The translations under genes and the position numbers were made by a program. From NCBI GenBank assembly GCA_947260005.1, contig CAMYOL010000052.1, forward strand, positions 1 to 37,319: a stretch of DNA of 37,319 nt, given 5' to 3'. Origin of the DNA: an uncultured Ectothiorhodospiraceae bacterium. GTDB taxonomy: Bacteria > Pseudomonadota > Gammaproteobacteria > UBA6429 > Thiohalophilaceae. The notes under the pieces were generated by a model. That model did no database searches, had not been told where the DNA came from, and saw only the letters and a program-made list of their open reading frames with translations. Shown in pieces: positions 17,989 through 24,872 of this stretch (within the stretch, counting starts at the first letter, position 1; each line of letters begins with the position of its first letter).

Positions 17989-18273
17989 TTATACTTCAAC
18001 CTCGAGAATATGGTGGCCCAGCTTGACGACATCTCCGGGTTTTAAAGTGTGTTTATCAATACGCTTGCCATTGATAAACGTACCATTACTGCTTTTCAGA
18101 TCCTCAATGTATGAGGCATTAAGATAGGTAAAGATTTTCGCATGATGAGAGCTGACCGTATGGTCAGGAATTCTAAGGTCATTATCTTCAGAACGCCCGA
18201 TTGTGACGGATCCATACGCTAAATCGAGTGTCTTATGGGTTTGGTTTTCCTGTTTTATGACTAGCTTCGGCAT
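17989..18273 (-). CDS. Single-domain FHA protein (paralogue 2)
   Basis: A 94-residue FHA-only protein. The ATG at 18273 (MPKLVIKQE) has GAGGGA five bases upstream; an upstream TTG is less likely. Phosphothreonine-binding residues are present: TIGRSEDNDLRI, VSSHHAK and SSNGTFINGKRI, where the usual STNG has become SSNG. It is about 60-70% identical by eye to the FHA protein at 10716-11006 over the domain, so the two arose by duplication. It probably acts as a small phosphopeptide-binding adaptor; no partner kinase is visible here. Confidence 0.92.
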   Translation of the reverse strand: MPKLVIKQENQTHKTLDLAYGSVTIGRSEDNDLRIPDHTVSSHHAKIFTYLNASYIEDLKSSNGTFINGKRIDKHTLKPGDVVKLGHHILEVEV

Positions 18274-18580
18274 AACATCCCTCAATTATCTATTTTTACA
18301 CACAAAAATTCATGTTTAAATAATCGTGTCGAATAGTTGGTTCTCCTTAACGAAGGGCGATTATACAGAATATTAAGCCATAGTCATTACATATAACTTA
18401 CACGTAGAAAGTTACAGAATGTTAAATTGATAACAAGATACTCTTTTCGGTAGCAGAGCGGATAAAACTCGAGCATGAAAATGGAGTATTATTCTTGCCG
18501 TCCAGGAATGCGTTTTAGTAGGCAGGGACAAAGGAATATAAAAGTGTATAAACAATTTGGAAGCTAAGGAGAATTGAAAA
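18274..18580. other. Divergent intergenic region between FHA 2 and the superoxide-reductase-like gene
   Basis: About 300 bases. It contains AAGTTACAGAA at 18409-18419, which matches one half of the palindrome found at 22795-22810, and a GATAACAAGAT segment resembling one upstream of FHA paralogue 1. No full palindrome and no gene are seen. Confidence 0.45.
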
Positions 18581-19006
18581 ATGGATCGACGTAATTTTGT
18601 TCGTTTGGGTGTGGCTGGGGGAGTAGCCGCTTTATTTGCACCTGCGGTCGCCAATGCGGGTAAATCATCTGGCGCTTTAAGCTCAAATATGGCTGGCGGC
18701 ATCTACTATACCGCGGCGAATCCTGGTCGTTGGGGTAAGAAAATCAACGGCCACTTACCTATGATTGAAAAAGGTGATGGTCAGATTCAGGTAATAACCG
18801 GGCATGAGATGAACGCGCATAGTCACTATATTACCAAACACATTTTATTGGATGGCGATTTTAACTACATAACGGAAGTTCTGTTCGATCCTATAAAGGA
18901 TAAAGCGCCTAAATCTGTGTTCAATACCAGTAAGTACAATGGCACTGTTTATGTTGTCAGCCATTGCAACAAACATGATGCCTGGGTTAATAGCATCACG
19001 TTATAA
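18581..19006 (+). CDS. Tat-exported superoxide reductase (desulfoferrodoxin)-like protein
   Basis: A 141-residue protein with a twin-arginine signal (MDRRNFVRLGVAGG..., cleavage near ANA-GKSS). The mature part matches the iron-binding superoxide reductase / neelaredoxin domain. Candidate ligands are His58 (NGHLPMIE), His75 and His80 or His82 (GHEMNAHSHYI), then Cys129 and His132 (HCNKHDAW), mirroring the His4-Cys site. Two differences stand out. The Glu-Lys normally just before the first His is Asn-Gly. The loop between the second and third His is one residue longer if His82 is the ligand. It would reduce superoxide in the periplasm, or bind iron for another purpose. AAGGAGAA precedes the ATG; a terminator follows. 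Confidence 0.82.
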   Translation: MDRRNFVRLGVAGGVAALFAPAVANAGKSSGALSSNMAGGIYYTAANPGRWGKKINGHLPMIEKGDGQIQVITGHEMNAHSHYITKHILLDGDFNYITEVLFDPIKDKAPKSVFNTSKYNGTVYVVSHCNKHDAWVNSITL

Positions 19007-19031
19007 TCAGGATTAAGTCCTGTTCACATAG

Positions 19032-19059
19032 AAACCCGGTGTGTTTAGCCGGGTTTTTT
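19032..19059 (+). terminator. Rho-independent terminator after the superoxide-reductase-like gene
   Basis: Stem AAACCCGG (19032-19039) against CCGGGTTT (19049-19056), nine-base loop, T6 run. Confidence 0.9.
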
Positions 19060-19179
19060 ATTGCCTGTCATATTTGATCATATTTGATCGTGACTTCGCA
19101 AGGAGTCACTCGTCTTGATGCCATCTGTGCCCACCATACTTCTTGTCAACGAATCAACAAAAACAAGACGAGGTGGACC

Positions 19180-19416
19180 ATGGATTTTGCAGATGATTTT
19201 ACTTATTTCACTTTTGAGCAGATTCTGGCAGAAGTTAAAAGACTTTACAGCCGTAACAGACATGTTAAAGACATTAGATTGATTAAAGCGGCCAACGATG
19301 AGCCAACTATAAATTTCTATATCGACAAACCACAGCGACTTACCATTAACCAATTAGGACTTCCAGGCCAGTTTCGCTGCCTGAAGACCCGTTTCGTAGC
19401 GGTGAATGATGAGTAA
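19180..19416 (+). CDS. Small protein of unknown function
   Basis: A 78-residue acidic/basic mixed protein (MDFADDFTYFTFEQILAEVK...). The internal ATG at 19180 is chosen because GAGGTGG lies just before it; the longer frame upstream has no ribosome binding site. No signal peptide, membrane segment or recognised motif. Between the preceding terminator and this start lies a tandem 10-bp repeat (CATATTTGAT, 19070-19089) and a hairpin GTGACT/AGTCAC (19090-19109), possibly part of a leader. Probably real, but only moderately supported. Confidence 0.6.
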   Translation: MDFADDFTYFTFEQILAEVKRLYSRNRHVKDIRLIKAANDEPTINFYIDKPQRLTINQLGLPGQFRCLKTRFVAVNDE

Positions 19417-19430
19417 TTATTGTTACGGTT

Positions 19431-19692
19431 TGTCATCCTAACCGGAGCGAAGCGTAGGGAATGACTGTAGCGAAGCGGAAGGAATGACCGGAGTGTAACG
19501 TAGGGAATCCTGCATGGAACACGTAGTGGTACGAAGCAGGGACTGCGTGATGCGCGTCGCGCTTCAAGGCAGTGACTGCATGAAACGCTAAGCGGTTCAA
19601 AGCATGTGGAGCGAAGCGAAGGATCTTGTGGGGTAAAGCGTCATGCGATACGAAAAAGTTAAGATTCTTCGCTTCGCTCAGAATGACACAGT
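19431..19692. repeat. Dispersed hairpin-rich repeat cluster A
   Basis: About 260 bases built of related modules of the GCGAAGCG type. One is a 56-bp element at 19486-19541 (from GACCGGAGTG to AAGCAGGG), the same length as the elements inside the tRNA remnant at 36767-36907. Further partial hairpins follow (core TGCATGAAACGC...GCGGTTCAAAGCA at about 19577-19604), then GAGCGAAGCGAAGGATCTT at 19619-19637 and its inverse near 19670. It shares long near-identical stretches with cluster B at 23773. Confidence 0.85.
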
Positions 19693-19719
19693 GCAAATGC
19701 ACATTATTTCGATTAACCA

Positions 19720-20649
19720 TTATTCGAGCTCGCCACCAACTGCGGTTGTGAGTGCCGCTTGAATGGCATCGGGAGCACACATGATGGACATAAAACTGTT
19801 GTCACCCATCATGGATAAGTCCGGGAAGTTAATGGCTATGCGAAATTCAGCGGGTAAGGCATAAACGTTACCTTCAGAAATAACCACTTCATAGGGAAGG
19901 TGTCCGGTTGATTTAATTTTCTTAAAATCAATGCGAGACATAATGTATTCATCACCACTGCAGTCATTACCATTCGTTCCGGTCATGTTGACGCCGATGA
20001 TAGTTTCTTCTTTATTAGGGATATCAATCTGGTAAACCTTTTCAACACCGCTTTGCTTTTTATCAAAAAGTGCGTTGATTTCTTTTATTGCCATGGCTTG
20101 CGATGGATAAGAGGCTAAATCAAGCGTATCGGAAAAATGTGGCATCAGCCATTTATATTGATACGAGCGCAAATCAGCTTTAGCTAAGCCAGTTTCCGGG
20201 CCATAGGCCTTTTGGTTTCCGAGCGCACTGCTAAGTTGCGATTCGATGCTGCTTAAATCTTCTGTCATCCGATAGACATGGGCCATATAGATTGGATTGG
20301 TAAAACTAATCTGCACTTCGTCATTAATTTGTGTCAGCGATACCCGTTGGGCTACCCCAAAACTCCCTAACTCTGATTGGCCTGCAATGCTCTTCAGGGC
20401 ATCATTGGTGATAACCAGTATGGTGGTGTTTTTATACGGTGAGTACTGACCAACAATACTGAACCCCGCCTGCTTCAGTTTTTTGCTGACGGTGTTCGTC
20501 GCGTCGGTGAGCGATTGTTGTGTACTTTCAGCCAGAATAAATGGTTTATAGGTTGCTGCGCCTTCATCAGCAAAACTAATTCCGGTGAAACTTAGGGTGA
20601 GCGTTGCGGCAAAAAAGAACAGCTGAGCCAGTTTAGCTAAGTAATTCAT
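19720..20649 (-). CDS. Exported protein with DUF302-like N-terminal region
   Basis: A 309-residue protein with a Sec signal peptide (cleavage near SFA-DEGA). AGGGA lies about six bases before the ATG. The segment SLTDATNTVSKKLKQAGFSI with later VITNDALKSIAG resembles the DUF302 fold (helix, 'aGF', strand), but the DUF302 core signature is not clear. The C-terminal half holds two Cys (GNDCSGDEY and MSIMCAPDA) that could form a disulfide. The final stretch runs MMGDNSFMSIMCAPDAIQAAL. I cannot name a family firmly. It is transcribed divergently from the DsrE2 gene, and the shared 193-base spacer has a palindrome like that in front of the Crp/Fnr gene. The pair may therefore be co-regulated. Role unknown. 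Confidence 0.75.
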   Translation of the reverse strand: MNYLAKLAQLFFFAATLTLSFTGISFADEGAATYKPFILAESTQQSLTDATNTVSKKLKQAGFSIVGQYSPYKNTTILVITNDALKSIAGQSELGSFGVAQRVSLTQINDEVQISFTNPIYMAHVYRMTEDLSSIESQLSSALGNQKAYGPETGLAKADLRSYQYKWLMPHFSDTLDLASYPSQAMAIKEINALFDKKQSGVEKVYQIDIPNKEETIIGVNMTGTNGNDCSGDEYIMSRIDFKKIKSTGHLPYEVVISEGNVYALPAEFRIAINFPDLSMMGDNSFMSIMCAPDAIQAALTTAVGGELE

Positions 20650-20714
20650 AAGTGTTCCCTATCGTCAGGTCAGAAAAGAATAAATCTACTATAGATTTTC
20701 GGAATAGTTTGTTA

Positions 20715-20730
20715 TGTACCTTAAGTTACC
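20715..20730. promoter_or_regulatory. Candidate Crp/Fnr-type operator
   Basis: TGTACCTTAAGTTACC differs from the perfect palindrome at 22795-22810 at three of 16 positions, and the two bases before it are the same. It lies in the spacer between divergent genes starting at 20649 and 20843. Confidence 0.55.
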
Positions 20731-20842
20731 AATGCACTAAAGAAAAAAATACTTTGTGTACGTTTAGGCACTGAAGCCGGGCGACAAGCGGAGCAGAATG
20801 ATCACAACAAAAGTAACGCCAAACGAATCTAGGAATTAATAT

Positions 20843-21322
20843 ATGAGTGATAAAAAATTAGCAATCATTGCAACCAAAGGTACCCTGGATTGGGCCTATC
20901 CTCCCTTTATTTTAGCGTCAACTGCAGCCGCGTTAGGTTATGAGGTCGAAATCTTTTTTACTTTCTATGGATTACAACTCGCTAAAAAGAACCTGGCGCT
21001 ACAGGTCAGCCCGTTAGGCAATCCTGGGATGCCAATGCCAATGGGTATGGACAAATGGTTTCCAGTGATGGGGACCGCTATTCCTGGTATGCAAAGCATC
21101 ATGACCATGATGATGAAATCCAAAATGAAAAAGAAAGGCGTTGCCAGTGTCGGTGAATTACGCGAGCTCTGTGTTGAAGCTGATGTGCGAATGGTTGCCT
21201 GCCAGATGACAGTGGATTTGTTCGATATGAATCCAAAAGAATTTGTTAATGGTATTGAACTCGGTGGTGCGGCGACATTTTTCGAATTTGCAGGAGAGTC
21301 AGATATCACTTTGTATATTTGA
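20843..21322 (+). CDS. DsrE2-like protein (DsrE/DsrF/DrsH family)
   Basis: A 159-residue protein. The start MSDKKLAIIATKGTLDWAYP and the long Met-rich middle (PMPMGMDKWFPVMG, IMTMMMKSKMKKKG) are typical of DsrE2. The conserved Cys is Cys120 in VACQMTVDLFDM; Cys110 is nearby. DsrE2 proteins bind or transfer sulfane sulfur on a Cys and are often found with TusA and rhodanese genes. Neither of those is present here, so its partner is not local. The Met-rich helix may associate with the membrane. AGGAATTAAT precedes the ATG. It lies 56 bases before the FadL-type porin gene and is probably co-transcribed with it. Confidence 0.9.
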   Translation: MSDKKLAIIATKGTLDWAYPPFILASTAAALGYEVEIFFTFYGLQLAKKNLALQVSPLGNPGMPMPMGMDKWFPVMGTAIPGMQSIMTMMMKSKMKKKGVASVGELRELCVEADVRMVACQMTVDLFDMNPKEFVNGIELGGAATFFEFAGESDITLYI

Positions 21323-21378
21323 TTAAACGGGAAGGAAAAAACATAAAAGCGATAAATTTAAAGAATTGGAGTGGTCTT

Positions 21379-22638
21379 ATGAACAACAAATTTAACTACA
21401 AACTAAAAGTCATCGCCGCGGCGATGTTACTCACCCCGTCGGTAGCGTTCGCGACCAACGGTTATTTTGGGCACGGGTATGGAACTAAAAACAAAGGTCT
21501 TGCAGGTGGCGGGGTTGCTGCACCACAGGATGCGATGATTGCGGCGACTAATCCGGCTGGTATGGTTCATGTCGGTGAAAGGATGGATTTAGGGCTGGCC
21601 ATTTTTAGTCCAAGCCCCCGTGGTTATACCGCAACTGCACCAGGTGGAGGGGCTACCTTCCCGCTTGCTCCACAAACGGTTGAAAGTGATAGCGACTATT
21701 TTGTGATACCGCACTTTGCGTATAACTGGTCACTCAATCCAAACAATTCAGTAGGTTTAACTGTCTACGGTAACGGAGGTATGAATACTGATTATTCTGC
21801 CACTGCAAACGTATTTGGTGCCGGCGAAGCAGGTGTTAACTTAGAGCAATTATTTTTAAATGCTTCATACTCCGTAAAAGTCAGTCCGAATAATTCGCTA
21901 GGGGTAAGTGCTATTCTTGCTTATCAACGATTTGAAGCAAAAGGTCTGCAAGGGTTTAGTGCATTTTCATCTGATAGCGCGAACTTAACGAATAATGGGA
22001 CGGATACCTCAACTGGTTATGGTTTCAAATTTGGTTGGCTAGGTGAAGTTACAAAAGGCTTAAGTCTTGCGGCTTCTTATCAGACTAAAATGGAGATGTC
22101 CGAGTTTGATAAGTACCGTGGTTTATTTGCTGAACAGGGTGATTTTGATATTCCAGCAACCTGGACGGTTGGTTTAGCATGGGATATCAAACCCAAGAAC
22201 ACATTAACTTTTGATGTTCAGCAAATCATGTACAGTGATGTGGCCGCTATCGCAAACCCATTATTACCAAATTTACAAACATCTCAACTGGGCAACAATG
22301 ATGGTGCAGGATTTGGTTGGGAAGATATGACTATCTATAAACTAGGTTATCAGTTTGCTACGAGTGAAAACTGGACCTGGCGAGTCGGTTATAGTCATGG
22401 TGAACAACCTATCCCGAATAGTGAGGTATTATTTAATATCCTTGCTCCAGCGGTGATGGAAGATCATTTTACGTTTGGTTTTACACGTAGCATCGGTAAA
22501 GATTCGGAATTCAACTTTGCCGCAATGTACGCGCCTAAAAATGAAGTCACGGGCCCAAATCCGTTAGGCGATGGGCAGCAAGTAACACTGGAAATGACCC
22601 AGTATGAGCTTGAAGCAAGCTATAGCTGGAAGTTTTAA
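21379..22638 (+). CDS. OmpP1/FadL/TodX-family outer-membrane transporter
   Basis: A 419-residue protein. The ATG at 21379 has TTGGAG eight bases upstream and yields a Sec signal peptide (cleavage near AFA-TNGYFG). The mature N-terminus TNGYFGHGYGTKNKGLAGGGVA and AATNPAGMVHVGERMDLG are hallmark FadL features. The rest alternates polar and hydrophobic strands and ends with an aromatic C-terminal residue (SYSWKF), as expected of an outer-membrane barrel. FadL proteins move long-chain fatty acids or other hydrophobic compounds inward. Linkage to DsrE2 suggests uptake of a sulfur-containing or hydrophobic compound, but that is inference. A terminator-like hairpin follows. Confidence 0.92.
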   Translation: MNNKFNYKLKVIAAAMLLTPSVAFATNGYFGHGYGTKNKGLAGGGVAAPQDAMIAATNPAGMVHVGERMDLGLAIFSPSPRGYTATAPGGGATFPLAPQTVESDSDYFVIPHFAYNWSLNPNNSVGLTVYGNGGMNTDYSATANVFGAGEAGVNLEQLFLNASYSVKVSPNNSLGVSAILAYQRFEAKGLQGFSAFSSDSANLTNNGTDTSTGYGFKFGWLGEVTKGLSLAASYQTKMEMSEFDKYRGLFAEQGDFDIPATWTVGLAWDIKPKNTLTFDVQQIMYSDVAAIANPLLPNLQTSQLGNNDGAGFGWEDMTIYKLGYQFATSENWTWRVGYSHGEQPIPNSEVLFNILAPAVMEDHFTFGFTRSIGKDSEFNFAAMYAPKNEVTGPNPLGDGQQVTLEMTQYELEASYSWKF

Positions 22639-22668
22639 AGTTTAGGCGACCAAAATACAGATTAGGTG

Positions 22669-22693
22669 TGGGGCCATAATGGCCCCATCTTTA
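22669..22693 (+). terminator. Likely terminator after the FadL-type gene
   Basis: GC-rich stem TGGGGCCA (22669-22676) against TGGCCCCA (22680-22687) with a three-base loop, then TCTTTATA. The T-run is interrupted, so strength is uncertain. Confidence 0.65.
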
Positions 22694-22794
22694 TAGATTT
22701 GGTCAATATTTAATAGTATATTTTCAATTGAAATTGCCTAAGAATATAAGCCTTTAATATCTCTGTTTATTTCTTACTCCTGACATCCTTGCTA

Positions 22795-22810
22795 TGTAAC
22801 CTAAGTTACA
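22795..22810. promoter_or_regulatory. Perfect CRP-architecture palindrome upstream of the Crp/Fnr gene
   Basis: TGTAACCTAAGTTACA has the form TGTAA-N6-TTACA, i.e. the CRP half-site TGTGA with G4 changed to A and the same six-base spacer. It lies 152 bases before the regulator's ATG and is very similar to 20715-20730. Autoregulation is a reasonable inference. Confidence 0.65.
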
Positions 22811-22912
22811 GAAATTTACCCACGATCAGAGAACAATGCCTTATACTAGGTGAGCCTATAAACCTTAAGGGGTTTTGGCCATTCCACTGGGGAGAGGAAG
22901 GTAAGTAGCATC

Positions 22913-22942
22913 GGGTGCACCTAATAATATTAAGGTACACCC
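22913..22942 (+). promoter_or_regulatory. Leader hairpin before the Crp/Fnr gene
   Basis: GGGTGCACCT (22913-22922) faces AGGTACACCC (22933-22942), pairing at nine of ten positions over a ten-base AT loop. It ends 20 bases before the ATG, next to the AGGAG ribosome binding site. It could be an mRNA hairpin or a second operator. Confidence 0.45.
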
Positions 22943-22962
22943 AATTTAGTCAGGAGCATTTT

Positions 22963-23727
22963 ATGTCGGCCATTTCTTCTCTCGTCGATCACGAGCAAAT
23001 ATTAGATAGCGCTCAGGCTTGTCCAGCCGAGAGTGCCAGTCAGAATTTACACATCAAAGCCTTGTTATCGAAGTACCCAGCGTTAACGGAAGATGCGGAT
23101 GCCGCTTGCTGGAATATGCTCAACCAGGCCAAACTGATGACGGTTCCAGCTGACACGGTGTTATTTCATGAGGCGATGGAGTGCAAACACCTGATGTTGA
23201 TTGTTAAGGGGCAGGTACGTGTTTACAAAGACAGCCCTGAAGGTCGTGAAGTGACTTTGTATCGCGTCGAGCCGGGTCAATTATGTGTGCATAACCTGAA
23301 TAATCTGGTGAATGGGTTGGCTTACCCAATCATGGCCCAAACCGAAACCGATATGCAGGGGTTGGTGATACCGCGTCCAATTTTCCATAAAACGCTGGAA
23401 GAATCCGCCAGCTTTAGAACCTACGTGTTACGCACCTTAACCGAACGTTTGTCACATATGGTGGATTTGGTGTCTGGTTTTGCCTTTGATCGACTGGATT
23501 TACGTATCGCCTGTTGGTTAAACCATGAGTTTGAAAAAGGCTGTGGTAAACCCATTAAGATTACCCATAGTGAGTTGGCACAAGAGTTAGGTACAACACG
23601 TGAAATGGTAAGCCGTATCTTAAAAGAGTTTGAACACAAACGTTGTGTACAACTGGCCCGTGGTAAAATCCACTTGCAATGTCGACATACCCTGAAGTTG
23701 GTTAGTCAGGGGCAAGGCAAAAAGTAG
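22963..23727 (+). CDS. Crp/Fnr family transcriptional regulator
   Basis: A 254-residue protein. The ATG at 22963 is selected because CAGGAGC precedes it by seven bases. Residues about 50-160 form a cyclic-nucleotide-type beta roll (TVLFHEAMECKHLMLIVKGQVRVYK, REVTLYRVEPGQLC). A dimer helix follows, then a winged helix-turn-helix ITHSELAQELGTTREMVSRI. The recognition helix TTREMVSRILKEFE combines the R-E of CRP with the S-R of FNR. No N-terminal four-Cys cluster of FNR is present. Several scattered Cys (MECKH, GQLCV) might sense redox, but this is speculative. Two matching palindromes (20715 and 22795) suggest it controls itself and the DsrE2/DUF302-like pair. Confidence 0.93.
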   Translation: MSAISSLVDHEQILDSAQACPAESASQNLHIKALLSKYPALTEDADAACWNMLNQAKLMTVPADTVLFHEAMECKHLMLIVKGQVRVYKDSPEGREVTLYRVEPGQLCVHNLNNLVNGLAYPIMAQTETDMQGLVIPRPIFHKTLEESASFRTYVLRTLTERLSHMVDLVSGFAFDRLDLRIACWLNHEFEKGCGKPIKITHSELAQELGTTREMVSRILKEFEHKRCVQLARGKIHLQCRHTLKLVSQGQGKK

Positions 23728-23772
23728 AATAATTTAACGTCTCTTCAGTATTTGCTATGTAATTAATTGAGA

Positions 23773-24240
23773 TTGTCATCCTAACCGGAGCGCAGCGTAG
23801 GAAATGACCGGAGTGTAACGTAGGGAATCCTGCATGGAACACGTAGTGGTGCGAAGCAGGGACTGCACGAAACGCGAAGCGATTTAAAGCATGTAGAGCG
23901 AAGTGAAGGATCTTGCGTAGCGATAAATCTTGTGATGCGTCAGATAATACAAATCGAAACATTAAGATTCTTCGCTGCGCTCCACATGCTTTGCACCACT
24001 GCGCGCTTCATGCAATCTTGGCCCCGAAGCGCTACGCGCATCACACCGTATTCCTTACGCACCGCTCCGGTCTACTAGTTTGAATCCCTCCGGGATTTGT
24101 CTAGCATTCCCTACGCATTGCTCCGGTCATCTTGACACATTATCTAACTGTCATCCTGAGCGAAGCGAAGGATCTTAGTATTTTGTCTGTATGATCCGTC
24201 ACGTCTAAGATCCTTCGCTTCGCTCAGGATGACAGATACA
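23773..24240. repeat. Dispersed hairpin-rich repeat cluster B
   Basis: About 470 bases of the same repeat family as cluster A, in both orientations. It begins with a close copy of cluster A's start, including a 56-bp element at 23806-23861. It continues through inverted modules (for example CATTCCCTACGCATTGCTCC at 24109-24128) and ends in a perfect 30-bp inverted repeat. No gene is credible inside; the open frames here are by-products of the repeat. Confidence 0.85.
24148..24235. repeat. Perfect 30-bp inverted repeat
   Basis: The arms 24148-24177 and 24206-24235 are exact reverse complements with a 28-base loop. Each arm contains the widespread TCATCCTGAGCGAAGCGAAG unit. The transcript would form a long stable hairpin. 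A short direct repeat (ATGACAGATACAT) follows at 24229-24241 and 24245-24257. Confidence 0.9.
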
Positions 24241-24365
24241 TTAATGACAGATACATCATTGCAGTCAATTCATAAAAAACGTGTAAATCTTCACGTCCAA
24301 TCTTTACCCAAGCTTTACCAATTGATCGTATAACTTAATTTAAATTCATTAGAGGTTTTCCTCTA

Positions 24366-24872
24366 GTGAGTTTGATGATGGTTAGAAATTTTCTGTTTTC
24401 GTTTTTTCTTATATGTTCAGTGAGTCACCCAATACAAGCAGACGTTCGATTTGCTGAAAAAGTACTGGTTTTAAAGTCAAAACGTGTGCTTCAACTCATT
24501 CATAATGGAAAAACGTATAAGACCTATGATATCGGTCTGGGACAGCAACCAGTTGGACATAAAACCCGGCAGGGTGATTCGCGCACACCGGAAGGTCACT
24601 ATGTTATCGACTTCCGCAATCCAAACAGTAAATTTACTTTGTCGTTGCATATTAATTATCCGAAACAAAAAGATATTAATCAGGCACGCGCCAAAGGTGC
24701 GTCACCCGGGGGAGATATTTTTATTCACGGTTTGCCCAATGGCATGCAGGACTCCAGCCGTGCATTCAGAAATAATGACTGGACGGATGGTTGTATTGCA
24801 GTCTCAAACAAATCCATTCGAGAGTTATGGCGGCTGGTGAAAAATGGAACCCCTATTGAGATTCGACCTTAG
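24366..24872 (+). CDS. L,D-transpeptidase (YkuD) family protein
   Basis: A 168-residue secreted protein. The GTG at 24366 has AGAGG ten bases upstream; ATG at 24375 or 24378 is also possible and would not change the signal peptide (cleavage near IQA-DVRF). The YkuD catalytic pattern is present: FIHGLPNG with His121, and DWTDGCIAVSN with Cys143, the acyl-accepting nucleophile. The DSRTPEGHYVI segment is also typical. Members make 3-3 peptidoglycan cross-links, attach lipoproteins, or (small YafK/ErfK types) hydrolyse such links; which applies cannot be told. Its last 20 bases overlap the convergent peroxidase gene. Confidence 0.9.
   Translation: MSLMMVRNFLFSFFLICSVSHPIQADVRFAEKVLVLKSKRVLQLIHNGKTYKTYDIGLGQQPVGHKTRQGDSRTPEGHYVIDFRNPNSKFTLSLHINYPKQKDINQARAKGASPGGDIFIHGLPNGMQDSSRAFRNNDWTDGCIAVSNKSIRELWRLVKNGTPIEIRP

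Noticed and set aside
18412-18702. Leftward open frame of 96 codons opposite the superoxide-reductase-like start
   Set aside because: It overlaps the well-supported gene on the other strand and has no motif or ribosome binding site.
19433-19780. Leftward open frame of 115 codons across repeat cluster A
   Set aside because: Its sequence is translation of the GCGAAGCG repeats (HAGFPTLHSGH and similar, which recurs at 23702-23962) and runs into the DUF302-like gene. No ribosome binding site.
20843-22638. Reverse Dsr sulfur-oxidation locus
   Set aside because: Only a DsrE2-like gene is present; dsrAB, dsrC, tusA and rhodanese genes are absent from the window, so sulfur oxidation is not shown.
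23702-23962. Leftward open frame of 86 codons across repeat cluster B
   Set aside because: Same repeat-derived peptide as in cluster A; a by-product of the repeat, not a gene family.
19431-24240. CRISPR array suspected from repeated ~30-bp units
   Set aside because: Units are irregularly spaced, in both orientations, without unique spacers of constant size, and no cas genes are present.
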